Part shown: one piece after another, positions 44,401 through 52,505 of the stretch | How positions within the stretch are numbered: the stretch's first letter is position 1 | Layout of the letters: each line of letters begins with the position of its first letter | Source of the DNA: Bacterioplanoides pacificum | GTDB taxonomy: Bacteria > Pseudomonadota > Gammaproteobacteria > Pseudomonadales > Oceanobacteraceae | Direction: 5' to 3' | NCBI RefSeq assembly: GCF_042648445.1 | Contig: NZ_JBHRYB010000013.1 | Coordinates: 496,001 to 560,000 of the forward strand | DNA: 64,000 nucleotides | The notes under the pieces: generated by a model | The model's input: only the letters and a program-made list of their open reading frames with translations | Told to the model about the DNA's origin: nothing | Database searches by the model: none | Made by a program: the position numbers and the translations under genes

Positions 44401-46167
44401 GGAAATCAGCTCTATCTGATTATTACTGAAGGTACTGATAACACGGACATCAGTGAGTAAAGGCGTATTGAAAAAATTCACCGGAATCAGTGTGTAATTC
44501 CCGGCACCATCGGCCAGACGAAGGTCGCCAGAGGAAGGCAGAGAAGGATCTGTACGACGAACAACAAAATTTACACCCAGACTTCCCGGAACAAACGCCG
44601 ATGCTTCCAGTGTAAGATTGACCGCATTCTGTAATTCAATACGAAATAAACCGGTATCCCGATCCAGAACGCCATTACCATTGGAGTCTTCACCATCATC
44701 TAACAGGCCATTGCCATTCAGGTCTTCAGAGCGACGGTCAATAATGTTGTTACCGTTACTGTCTTCTCCCGCATCCAGCGTAGCGTTGGCATTACGGTCT
44801 TCGCTGTCGGTTGCATACCCGATGATATAGTCCCCCAACAATTCAAGCCGGGCATTCGGCGGGTAGCTATCCCCCCTGGGATTAATAAAATCAAATGACA
44901 TGCCTCCCGGATATCCATAAGAGTCGTAGCTGCCAAAGCCATATACGTAAATACCAAAACTCTCCAGTGATCTGATGTTGTGGGAGCCTGGCTCAAGTGC
45001 GATTTGTGCGCTGCTGAAACCGGTCTGGCCAACCGGCTGAAACAGCGTTTTGTCTACAGGGGTGTTATCCAGCATCATGCTGTCGAGTGCACCGGTTGGT
45101 GCCATGACATTAACGAAGCTGTTTCTGAAACCAACACTTTGGGTCAGAGTGGCAAAATTGTAGCTGTTCAGAAACTGTTCTGATGGCGGTATCAACATCA
45201 TAAAGGGATCTGAAATAACACCATCGAAGCTTTGTCCGGGGGAATACTGGGCAAGCAACACCGGGGCATTAGCTGTAATTTCACTGGGGGCTGTCAATAT
45301 TATTTCATGGTGCTGACCACGTTGCAGTGTGGCAACCGAATCTCCGTTAACCGTAATCTGGGTATTGTCTTCGGATGCCAGAATACGGAACACCTCGCCT
45401 TTTTTGCGTGTCGCAAGCGGGATGGTGACAAAAGACTGACCCCATGTTGCGACTGGTGGCAACATCTCAACAATATGGTCACAGGCACCGTAACCAACTG
45501 GTACATTCACACATTTTACTGCCCCCATTACGGATACCGGCGAGGAAGCATTCACCGTTGTGCCGGTCAGGTCTCCAGATATCGCCTGCAGTAAGTAACT
45601 GTCACCAGCATTTAGGGTGATATTAAAAGGCGTTCCCGCAGTTCTGCCAGTTGTAGCCGTCGTAGGTGTAATAGTTACTTCGGTACCGTCATAAACACCG
45701 GTAACCAGCATTTGTGATGGATAGCCCCTTCCTAATCCCTGATAACTTATGTTCAGATACTCAAGGCCAAGAACATCAACAGGCAGAGCAAGAAAAGCAT
45801 CGGTAGAGTACTGGAACTGATTCAGGCCATACACCGTTACTTCCTGATCGGTTACAACCCGTATTCCCAGCGATTTAATACTGTTGGCGGCCGTATGTTG
45901 CGCATTCCGGGGGAGCGTTACCTGAGTAACTTCATTCGCCTGAATGCTGATTGGCTGCACAAAGCTGAGCCCTGGAATTTCTACGGTTCCGGAAGCATCT
46001 GATTCTGATGATATAAACAAACTTAAATTACCGGAGTTGCTGTAGTTCGGAGGGAACGCGAACATAAACTCAGTTCCCCGACTATCCATCGCAGCGATAG
46101 TCAGAGAGGAATAAGAAAAGGTCGTTATGCACAACAATGCAAAAATGTAGTTCTTAAATCTGATCAT
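41455..46167 (-). CDS. Large exported protein with IgGFc-binding-like and amidotransferase-like regions
   Basis: The 1570-residue product begins with a signal peptide (1-26). An IgGFc-binding-like region follows (about 30-420; MDSRGTEFMFAFPPNY, the ALPVDVLGLEYLN stretch and later DPFMMLIPPSEQFLNSYNF), a fold found in surface and mucin-type proteins. Residues about 455-505 hold Asp/Asn calcium-loop repeats (EDSNGNNIIDRR, EDLNGNGLLDDGED). Several beta-sandwich domains resembling CARDB/macroglobulin modules follow (about 650-1110). A region at about 1140-1355 resembles a class I glutamine amidotransferase-like or ThuA-like fold (GKGLIVAGGFDKRNLW). A helical end completes it. It overlaps both neighbours by four bases, so all three act together. 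Domain borders are approximate. Confidence 0.65.
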   Translation of the reverse strand: MIRFKNYIFALLCITTFSYSSLTIAAMDSRGTEFMFAFPPNYSNSGNLSLFISSESDASGTVEIPGLSFVQPISIQANEVTQVTLPRNAQHTAANSIKSLGIRVVTDQEVTVYGLNQFQYSTDAFLALPVDVLGLEYLNISYQGLGRGYPSQMLVTGVYDGTEVTITPTTATTGRTAGTPFNITLNAGDSYLLQAISGDLTGTTVNASSPVSVMGAVKCVNVPVGYGACDHIVEMLPPVATWGQSFVTIPLATRKKGEVFRILASEDNTQITVNGDSVATLQRGQHHEIILTAPSEITANAPVLLAQYSPGQSFDGVISDPFMMLIPPSEQFLNSYNFATLTQSVGFRNSFVNVMAPTGALDSMMLDNTPVDKTLFQPVGQTGFSSAQIALEPGSHNIRSLESFGIYVYGFGSYDSYGYPGGMSFDFINPRGDSYPPNARLELLGDYIIGYATDSEDRNANATLDAGEDSNGNNIIDRRSEDLNGNGLLDDGEDSNGNGVLDRDTGLFRIELQNAVNLTLEASAFVPGSLGVNFVVRRTDPSLPSSGDLRLADGAGNYTLIPVNFFNTPLLTDVRVISTFSNNQIELISTSFSVEPVRIETKNNQTEVEWQFDQFPSDQVQQLTYQLLLRNPVPGETRLVLHELELTYADVNGNPVSIFLGTRAVKVAPSVLTLSVSTDKIRYRAGETVIIGSMLRNAGDTTDSTNLIVKIIDSSGALVQQLTEQNVTVAAQDSLLINDTPFFVGNLVTGNYQVIAQLADNQGRILRQAEAPFVIVTDSDTLIDLASAVYTQQPVYAPWDKVSITARIQNIASNSAVTDATAELRVKAPDGQLLLQENLTLDQIAPSALRHFSFPLELNNAREGAYPIIWTIRDADQQVLSTSLNSFSVERQLLQEIIGSVKTDYSRIFHTGNNRCLFKVHNRGNLDITDMEFAYSLIQADSETLLQRTEISADIGRNDEFTWHTDFSAAGQAYGGYACVLEANINGTWQVLASDSFEVQAPEVSTAISSEGPGRVLVLTDAPRQCSALEDIRVGFDFGAELNTSQQIEIRLYGPDGKLLDTEIVSALDTEINHRHGKANTDLSVKAQASGQFEVLVQSSSGLGKEYRVEVSVKRNWLSKVEKSWTFDCSCDRPLTLNELYEDVSLLAWHPWHSDDDLRNADPFGPLNGPDVNEQNDFIEQLLQDAGWEYTLVHSADDFAREHRIGGYSSYLLLAERPQLHWQVQKELREVVFAGKGLIVAGGFDKRNLWLESALGVAVIGRHPWARELQVHNSDLSSAWNAQLPLADKVQGIWLTGAEILAEYALAGDEQQHNWHWLDKGEHKAHDIFDVKRRAITGYDYGKGRSLFFGFDLLLQATQAGADSSYAELILQALQQIQPDELPTLGSAVLPLNLQWQNNRGAVSLVSELLLPEGAELLVPGIFAQQDEHWLATLTLAEQQTLASRLYIKLADRDGEQSIGLLTTTVDGNQQLQQAQASFAFGASATPELAATQALLDSLAWDYWYRLNYRHAWLKFKLAREAINKEHWYQAQTLLLLAADLLLVGHEDDVASARQQVQRHIQFVGEKLAQ

Positions 46168-48887
46168 GGCTGCTCCACTCCCTGCAGCAGAATTTCAACA
46201 TTCAGCAGGCGGTCATCTCCGGGCAGAATCTCAGCCGGTGTCAGTTCCTGACTTATTTCAATACGAGTTGCGGGTGCAACGGTTATCCACACCGGATTAA
46301 TAGATAGCGACTGGTTTTCAATCTCAGCCTGTAAAAGGAAGCGACCGCTTTGTGAGAAAAGCAACGGCTCTGATGGCAGCTGGATTAATCGGGTGGTGTC
46401 GCCCGGTTTTAAATCAAGGGATTCGCTACGTTGCAGCAGAGGCTGATCGTTTGGATCCAGCAAAGCGTAGTTCAGTGCGTAGGTTGCCTCTGTGTTGCCG
46501 GTGTAACGGATACGGACTGCAAGCGACAGCGTTTCACTGGCTCCAACTTTGGAAATACGTGGAGATGCCAGTAAATCTGAAGATTCAATATACTGCTCAG
46601 ACTCAATACTGATATACCTGAGCTTTTCTGCCAGGATCTGACCGTTCATTGCATCAAATACGGAAAGCGTAAGTTGATAGTCAGCAGCGGGACTAATACC
46701 AGTAAACCACTGTCCACTGACATCCACCGGGACTCCAGGTAAAAGCGTTACAGGTAAAGGAGCTCCGCTGGCATCCACATCAGTACCGATAAAAATTTGC
46801 TGGATGATATCGTTATTGCTATCACGAATATCAAGCCGGAGTTGTACCCGGCGAGCAGCATCTCCGTTATTCAGAAGGGTGGCTGTCAGATTTACCGGAC
46901 GATAGGCACCATAAGTTGAATCGTCCGTTGCCAGTGACGGAATTGTAATTCCCCCGGCGCTGAAGGGCGTCAGAGTAATATCCTGTGTAAAGCGACGATG
47001 CTCGTTCAATTTTAGTGTCTGAACCTGACTATGAAATCCATCAGCCTGAGCAAACAGCTCCATTGCCAGAAAGCCGACGTCATTAATCTGATAGAAGCCC
47101 TGAGCGTCTGTAGTTACGACGATAACCTGTGGTTCAGCCTCTTGTGTCTGATCAAGTTGCGTAATCTGAAGTTGCGAATATGGAATCCCTTGTTGCGAAT
47201 CAGCGTCTGTAATCTGTCCCTGCAGATCCGTAAATGTCGTAGGGATATCCGCCTGCAGCATCAGTACACCGACATCGATAGCTCCTCCCTGAGCAGCGAG
47301 GACTTTGGCTTTAACAGAGGCGTAGCCCTGGGCATTCACCTGAATATGCAGCGCTCCGGTAGGGACATTGGTCATTGTGAAACGACCGTCAGCAGTGGAG
47401 TGCGTGGTAAAACTGTTCTGATTTATGCTGATAAGAGCGCCTTCGATGGGTTGCATTGTCGATTTATCTACAATCAACCCGGTTACCTCTACATGCGGCC
47501 CAGGTGGTTCTGTCTCAGTGCTGTGCAAGGCTGGAGAAAATTCCAGTTCTGTTCCTGCCTGTAACGTGGCATTACCGCTGGCGCTAAAGTAGTTTGTCAG
47601 CGAAGCTGTCAGGGTTATTTCACCGGGAGTGCTCACCAGATGGAAATACCCCTCAGCGTCTGTCGAAGTGGAGCCGCTGGATTCTCCGCTTAGCGTAACC
47701 TGTACTCCGGGCAATGGATCAGCTGAACTGGCATCGGTAATTTGACCACGAATAACGCCAGTATCTGGTCTCGGGGTCAGCACTACAGAACCAAGATCAA
47801 CACGCTGCCCCTCGTTAAGCTTACCGCTTTGGGTTGCCGGATAATAACCATCCGACTCATAGGTCAGGGCAAAGTCTCCGGGCTGAATATTTGTCATAGA
47901 AAAATGACCATCAGAGCTGCTCAAGACAGAAATATTCCGCCCTGTGAGCGTTACCCGAACGTTAGCCATTGGCTGAAGGGTGCTCTGCGAGAGGACGACT
48001 CCGGTCAGCGAAGATTGCGCGGGATCGGTTATCCGATCAGTGTCTTTTAGTTGCTGCAACGCTTTAACCGCTAAAGCTGTGCTGTAAATGTCTTGTGACC
48101 ATGAACCATCGGGGAGTTGGCTGGAAAGCAATCTATCGAGGGCAGCCTGGTAGAGGGCTGGGTCAGTGGTCAGAGGGGTGATTGCCAACAGCCCCAGTGC
48201 TGTGTCCCAGCTTTCAGCTGAATTCTGACTATTCAACTGAGTCAGAAGATAGCTCTGGGCTTTACTCATCATTGAACCGACATCGAACCGAAACAAGTAG
48301 GGCCGAACACTGACCAGCGTTTGTGCTGTCAGGGCCGTAGAACCAAGATTTTCCTCCAGCAGAAAACTGCCGTCTGCCTGTTGTTGGCTCTTGAGATATT
48401 CAAGTGCGTAGTAAATCTGCTGCTGATTATTCTGTGAATTGTTAACCAAAACCTGCAGAGCAAACAGGGTGTCGTAAACTGAGCTGTCGAAGCCGTTTTC
48501 GTCACCAAAGCCACCATCACTGTTCTGCCGCAGCGCCAGTGTGGCCAGGTCGTCGGCGAACGGCTGGCTGAGGCGCAGGTTGGCGCTGATGCGCCGGCTC
48601 AGCAGTTCGGTTTCAGTGGCGTTCAGACTGGCTAAATAGGTTGCGAGTGTTTGGGTATTGAGATGATCCAGCTGACCGGCACTGGCAAACGCCTGCAGAG
48701 CCTCAGTACTGGCCTGCCAGTCGGTGGCTGCCATGATATTACTGCGGAAGGATCCGTCCGCCTGCTGCTGGCTACTGAGCCAGGCCAGTCCGCGGGTTAT
48801 ATCGTCAGACGTTGCGGAAGTGTGTGCGTGAAGCATGGCTGGCAGCAGTGCCACCAGAATATAGAAAACTCTGAACCAGACGTTCAT
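46164..48887 (-). CDS. Exported alpha-toroid protein with carboxypeptidase-regulatory-like repeats
   Basis: The frame opens at 48929, but the ATG at 48887 has AGGGG six bases upstream and begins directly with a signal peptide (MNVWFRVFYILVALLPAMLHA), giving 907 residues. Residues about 25-300 contain repeats of the type WLSSQQQADGSF, NSDGGFG and LLSSQLPDGSW, the signature of alpha/alpha-toroid folds (prenyltransferase/squalene cyclase, thioester-domain-like). Residues about 300-650 hold four carboxypeptidase-regulatory-like sandwiches (VTLTGRNISVLSSSDGHFSM and similar). The rest is beta-rich and adhesin-like. It heads the three-gene operon behind a plausible promoter. No thioester CGEQ motif is seen, so it is not a typical alpha-2-macroglobulin. 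Confidence 0.7.
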   Translation of the reverse strand: MNVWFRVFYILVALLPAMLHAHTSATSDDITRGLAWLSSQQQADGSFRSNIMAATDWQASTEALQAFASAGQLDHLNTQTLATYLASLNATETELLSRRISANLRLSQPFADDLATLALRQNSDGGFGDENGFDSSVYDTLFALQVLVNNSQNNQQQIYYALEYLKSQQQADGSFLLEENLGSTALTAQTLVSVRPYLFRFDVGSMMSKAQSYLLTQLNSQNSAESWDTALGLLAITPLTTDPALYQAALDRLLSSQLPDGSWSQDIYSTALAVKALQQLKDTDRITDPAQSSLTGVVLSQSTLQPMANVRVTLTGRNISVLSSSDGHFSMTNIQPGDFALTYESDGYYPATQSGKLNEGQRVDLGSVVLTPRPDTGVIRGQITDASSADPLPGVQVTLSGESSGSTSTDAEGYFHLVSTPGEITLTASLTNYFSASGNATLQAGTELEFSPALHSTETEPPGPHVEVTGLIVDKSTMQPIEGALISINQNSFTTHSTADGRFTMTNVPTGALHIQVNAQGYASVKAKVLAAQGGAIDVGVLMLQADIPTTFTDLQGQITDADSQQGIPYSQLQITQLDQTQEAEPQVIVVTTDAQGFYQINDVGFLAMELFAQADGFHSQVQTLKLNEHRRFTQDITLTPFSAGGITIPSLATDDSTYGAYRPVNLTATLLNNGDAARRVQLRLDIRDSNNDIIQQIFIGTDVDASGAPLPVTLLPGVPVDVSGQWFTGISPAADYQLTLSVFDAMNGQILAEKLRYISIESEQYIESSDLLASPRISKVGASETLSLAVRIRYTGNTEATYALNYALLDPNDQPLLQRSESLDLKPGDTTRLIQLPSEPLLFSQSGRFLLQAEIENQSLSINPVWITVAPATRIEISQELTPAEILPGDDRLLNVEILLQGVEQP

Positions 48888-48952
48888 CGGTTGCCCCTGA
48901 GTTGTTGAAGCAGACCTGAAAACAGGCATGCATCGTCCCTGATAAAGCGCGC

Positions 48953-48981
48953 AACATAATGTTCTAAAAAGTCGTGGTCAA
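48953..48981 (-). promoter_or_regulatory. Predicted promoter of the toxin-locus operon
   Basis: Minus-strand TTGACC (48976-48981) and TATGTT (48953-48958) are separated by 17 bases, 66 bases before the start of the toroid-protein gene. It is the only good match in the gap between bioA and that gene. Confidence 0.5.
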
Positions 48982-49040
48982 CAGCTTCGATATAAAGCCA
49001 TGCTACAGCACTAGATATGCACTACCAGCTCAGCTTGTTG

Positions 49041-50375
49041 CTACCCTGAAACCGCTATCGCCGCCACCATCGCTGCAGTTAATGTCGCCAGTTCATCATC
49101 GGTCATAATAAACGGCGGCATAACATACACCAGAGTGCCGAAGGGCCGTATCCAGATGCCGCGTTCAACGCAAGCTGGCTGTAACCGCGTCATGTCCACC
49201 GGCTGTTTCATTTCGATCACACCAATAGCGCCCAGTACCCGCACATCGGCAACACTGTCGAGCTGACGAGCCGGCGCCAGGCCCTGCAACAACCCCTGTT
49301 CAATTCGCTGAACCTGAGTCTGCCAGTTATTTTCCAGTAATAAGTCGATACTCTCACAGGCCACCCGGCACGCCAGCGGGTTGCCCATAAAGGTCGGGCC
49401 GTGCATAAAACAACCGGCTTCACCCTGGCTGATGGTTTCCGCGACCTGAGTACTGGCCAGCGTTGCCGCCAGCGTCATATATCCTCCGGTAATGGCTTTA
49501 CCGACGCACAAAATATCCGGCGAAATAGCGGCATGCTCACAGGCAAATAATCTGCCGCTGCGGCCAAAACCGGTGGCAATTTCATCGGCAATTAATAACA
49601 CATCAAATTCATCACATAAGGCACGGGCCTGACGTAAATATTGCGGATGATAAAAACGCATGCCCCCGGCACCCTGTACAATCGGTTCCAGAATCAGCGC
49701 TGCAATATCCTGGTGGTGCTGGCTCAGTATCTGGCGTAATGGTTCACTATCCTGATCATTCCAGTCCTCGTCGAACCCGGTCTGTGGCGCTGCGACAAAA
49801 AATTGCTGCGGTAAAATACCGGAAAATAAATGGTGCATTCCCCGGGTGGGGTCACACAGCGACATCGCCCCCAGCGTATCGCCATGGTAGCCCCGCTCCA
49901 GTGCCAGTAAGCGGTTTTTTTGCGGTTTGCCACGGGCGTGCTGATACTGGATCGCCATTTTAATCGCCACTTCCACCGATACCGAACCGGAATCGGCGAT
50001 AAACACCTTATCCAGCCCAGCCGGTGTCAGAGCCACCAGCCGCTTAGCCAGCTCCACCGCCGGCGCATGAGTCATACCACCAAACATTACATGACTCATG
50101 TGCTGCAGTTGTTCCGTCGCCGCGGCATTTAAACGTGGATGATTGTAGCCATGCACCGCACACCACCAGGACGCCATACCATCAATCAGCTCGCGGCCAT
50201 CTTCCAACCGCAGATACACTCCACTGGCACTCTGCACCGGCCAGATGTTGCCCGGAGAGGTCATCGAACTGTACGGATGCCAGATATGCTGGCGATCAAA
50301 TTCCAGGTCTGTTTTTGCGCCACTGGCAGTCGCTTGAGAAGCGCCAGGCACGGACGAAGCAGTTGGCAGGGACAT
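49041..50375 (-). CDS. bioA: Adenosylmethionine-8-amino-7-oxononanoate aminotransferase BioA
   Basis: BioA converts KAPA to DAPA using SAM as amino donor. The PLP lysine is Lys293 in CVGKAITGGYMTLAATL. The SAM-type signature IWHPYSSMTSP near residue 30 and the GMASWWCAVHGYNHP segment identify BioA among class III aminotransferases. The frame reaches a GTG at 50393, but GCGAGG lies five bases before the ATG at 50375, giving 444 residues. It is transcribed away from bioF, with a BirA-type operator between them. Confidence 0.97.
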   Translation of the reverse strand: MSLPTASSVPGASQATASGAKTDLEFDRQHIWHPYSSMTSPGNIWPVQSASGVYLRLEDGRELIDGMASWWCAVHGYNHPRLNAAATEQLQHMSHVMFGGMTHAPAVELAKRLVALTPAGLDKVFIADSGSVSVEVAIKMAIQYQHARGKPQKNRLLALERGYHGDTLGAMSLCDPTRGMHHLFSGILPQQFFVAAPQTGFDEDWNDQDSEPLRQILSQHHQDIAALILEPIVQGAGGMRFYHPQYLRQARALCDEFDVLLIADEIATGFGRSGRLFACEHAAISPDILCVGKAITGGYMTLAATLASTQVAETISQGEAGCFMHGPTFMGNPLACRVACESIDLLLENNWQTQVQRIEQGLLQGLAPARQLDSVADVRVLGAIGVIEMKQPVDMTRLQPACVERGIWIRPFGTLVYVMPPFIMTDDELATLTAAMVAAIAVSG

Positions 50376-50440
50376 AGATACCTCGCAGAACACCCATCGG
50401 ATAAAACAAAAGCGCCATCATGAACGCCACCGCACTATCA

Positions 50441-50469
50441 GTAAACCTCAACCTTTAAACCTGGTTGAC
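50441..50469. promoter_or_regulatory. BirA-type biotin operator (bioO)
   Basis: GTAAACC (50441-50447) and GGTTGAC (50463-50469) are separated by 15 bases, matching the E. coli-type BirA site (TTGTAAACC, 15-16 bases, GGTTTACAA). Its right half overlaps the predicted bioF -35 element, so bound BirA with biotinyl-AMP would block it, and probably bioA as well. Confidence 0.75.
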
Positions 50470-50492
50470 CAATAATCGACAACTCCTATGAT
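50465..50492 (+). promoter_or_regulatory. Predicted bioF-operon promoter
   Basis: TTGACC (50465-50470) and TATGAT (50487-50492) with a 16-bp spacer. The -35 overlaps the biotin operator. Confidence 0.6.
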
Positions 50493-50529
50493 GGGTGTTT
50501 TTTAACCGGCAAGCCTCAACCATCGATCT

Positions 50530-51714
50530 ATGAGCTGGAATCACCGCATTCATCAGGCACTGCAGCAACGGCAGCAACAGCATCTGCAACGTCAGCGTCA
50601 GACACTGAACAGTGCCCAGGGGCCGGTGGTCAGGTTGAATGGTAACGCGCTGATTAACTTCTGCTCCAACGATTACCTTGGCCTGGCCGGCGCAGGTGGC
50701 AAAGCACTGGCAGCCGCGACGCAGCAATGGCAGCTGGGCAGCGGTGCCTCGCATCTGGTATGTGGCCATTCCAGCGCTCATGATGAACTGGAACGGGCAT
50801 TAGCCCGGCATACCGGCTACCCCCGGGCCTTGTTATTTTCCAGCGGTTTTATGGCCAACCTGGGTACCATTGCCGCCCTGGCCCAGCGTGGCGATTACAT
50901 CCTGCAGGATAAACTTAACCATGCCTCGCTGTTGGATGGTGCACAACTGAGCCGTGCCCGGCTGCAACGTTACCGCCATCTTGATTACCGACATTTACAG
51001 CAGTTGCTTAGCGATCACAGCGCTGGCGAGAGTAAAGGCAAAGGTGGCGAAACGCTGATTGTGTCAGACAGCATTTTCAGCATGGATGGCGACCTGGCCG
51101 ATGTAGCACAACTGAGTTCCCTGGCGCAGCAACACCAGGCGTTATTAATGATCGACGATGCCCATGGTTTTGGCATTCTGGAAGCGGCAGATCAGACCTC
51201 GGGCGGCGGTGCCCGGGCACACTTTGGCTTAACCGCGGAACAACTGCCGGTTTACGTCGGTACACTCGGCAAAGCCCTGGGTGGATACGGTGCCTTTGTC
51301 GCTGGCAGTGACGAACTGATCGATTATTTGATCCAGTTCGCCCGCCCCTATATTTACACCACCGCACTGCCCCCCGCGCTGGCCGAAGCCATGCTGGCCA
51401 ACCTGGAATTACTGCAACAGCCGCAGCGGCGCCAGCAGCTGCAGCAACATATTCAGTATTTCCGCCAGCAGGCAGCAGCGTTAGCACTGCCACTGATGCC
51501 GTCACAGTCGGCCATTCAACCGCTGCTGATCGGTGACGCCCGACGCGCCCTGCACATCAGCGAACAACTGAAGCAGCGCGGCCTGTGGGTCAGTGCCATC
51601 CGGCCACCCACCGTACCCGACGGCAGTGCCCGGTTGCGCATCACCCTGACCGCCAGTCACAGCCGTGACCAGATCGACCGGTTATTGGCGGCCTTAGCCC
51701 GGGTACTGGAATGA
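50530..51714 (+). CDS. bioF: 8-amino-7-oxononanoate synthase BioF
   Basis: BioF condenses pimeloyl-ACP with alanine to give KAPA. The 394-residue PLP enzyme has the lysine at residue 248 (GTLGKALGGYGAFVAG), the SNDYLGLA motif near residue 45 and DDAHGFG at about 212-218. It is first in bioF-bioH-bioC-bioD. Its stop overlaps bioH by four bases. The region before the ATG has no strong ribosome binding site. Confidence 0.97.
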   Translation: MSWNHRIHQALQQRQQQHLQRQRQTLNSAQGPVVRLNGNALINFCSNDYLGLAGAGGKALAAATQQWQLGSGASHLVCGHSSAHDELERALARHTGYPRALLFSSGFMANLGTIAALAQRGDYILQDKLNHASLLDGAQLSRARLQRYRHLDYRHLQQLLSDHSAGESKGKGGETLIVSDSIFSMDGDLADVAQLSSLAQQHQALLMIDDAHGFGILEAADQTSGGGARAHFGLTAEQLPVYVGTLGKALGGYGAFVAGSDELIDYLIQFARPYIYTTALPPALAEAMLANLELLQQPQRRQQLQQHIQYFRQQAAALALPLMPSQSAIQPLLIGDARRALHISEQLKQRGLWVSAIRPPTVPDGSARLRITLTASHSRDQIDRLLAALARVLE

Positions 51715-52505
51715 ACTGGAGCGAATTACAACCCAACGGCGGTAACAGCAACACCGTCATCTGCTGGTTTCCCGGCTGGAGCTTCCAGCCACAGGTGTTT
51801 GCGCCTCTGTATCAGGCATTACCCGGCAACCACCTCGGCGCCTGTTTCCACGGCCAGGGCACCCTGTTCGACAACGCCCGGCAACTGGCTGATGAGCTGG
51901 TGCAGCAACTGCAACAACGGCTGCCGCAGGTACAACACCTGCTCTTTATCGGCTGGTCATTAGGGGGCGCTCTGGCAGTACACTGTTTACAGCAGCTGCC
52001 GCCACACTGGCAAAAAAACACCGGCCTTATTACCCTGGCAACCGGCCGGCGCTTTCTCCAAACCATGGACAATACCGCCGCCGCGGCTGACCCCATCCCC
52101 GGAATGGCAGCAGACACCTTTGCCGCGTTCAGCAGCGATCTGCAGCAGGCGCCGGAAAAAACCCGGCAACGATTTGCCGCATTGTGTGCCCGGCACAGCC
52201 AGCAGCCAAGGCCATTAATGCGCCAGCTGAGCCAGCAGCAGATTCGCGACCCGGCTATCCTGAATCACTCGCTCGGCTGGCTGAACTACCCGGAGCTATC
52301 CAGCACTGCACGGGTCCAGCAACACTGCTACGCCAGCCGCGATGACTTTAATCCCGCCGCCCTGTCACCGGCGTTTTATGCTGCTGCCGCCAGCCACAGT
52401 TTTTTCTTAACCGCAGCAGGCCAGCGACAAATTCTGCAACAGATTCAGCGGATGCTGGACCAACTGCAGGTACCGCCCGAGCAACAGCGTGGAGAAACGT
52501 TATGA
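51711..52505 (+). CDS. bioH: Pimeloyl-ACP methyl ester carboxylesterase BioH
   Basis: BioH removes the methyl ester from pimeloyl-ACP methyl ester and so ends the fatty-acid-like phase of pimelate synthesis. This alpha/beta hydrolase of 264 residues has the nucleophile elbow GWSLGG with Ser83. A C-terminal His (SHSFFLTAAG) and an Asp in ASRDDFNP are the likely triad partners. Sequence similarity within BioH proteins is low, and the call is strengthened by the position between bioF and bioC with four-base overlaps at both ends. Confidence 0.92.
   Translation: MNWSELQPNGGNSNTVICWFPGWSFQPQVFAPLYQALPGNHLGACFHGQGTLFDNARQLADELVQQLQQRLPQVQHLLFIGWSLGGALAVHCLQQLPPHWQKNTGLITLATGRRFLQTMDNTAAAADPIPGMAADTFAAFSSDLQQAPEKTRQRFAALCARHSQQPRPLMRQLSQQQIRDPAILNHSLGWLNYPELSSTARVQQHCYASRDDFNPAALSPAFYAAAASHSFFLTAAGQRQILQQIQRMLDQLQVPPEQQRGETL

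Noticed and set aside
36264..48887. Rhs, CDI (two-partner) or type VI effector locus
   Set aside because: No YD/Rhs repeats, filamentous haemagglutinin repeats, TpsB-like transporter, VgrG, PAAR or Hcp is present; only the modular toxin/immunity logic is shared.
46164..48887. Alpha-2-macroglobulin-like protease inhibitor
   Set aside because: The toroid and sandwich repeats are suggestive, but there is no thioester CxEQ motif and no bait region.
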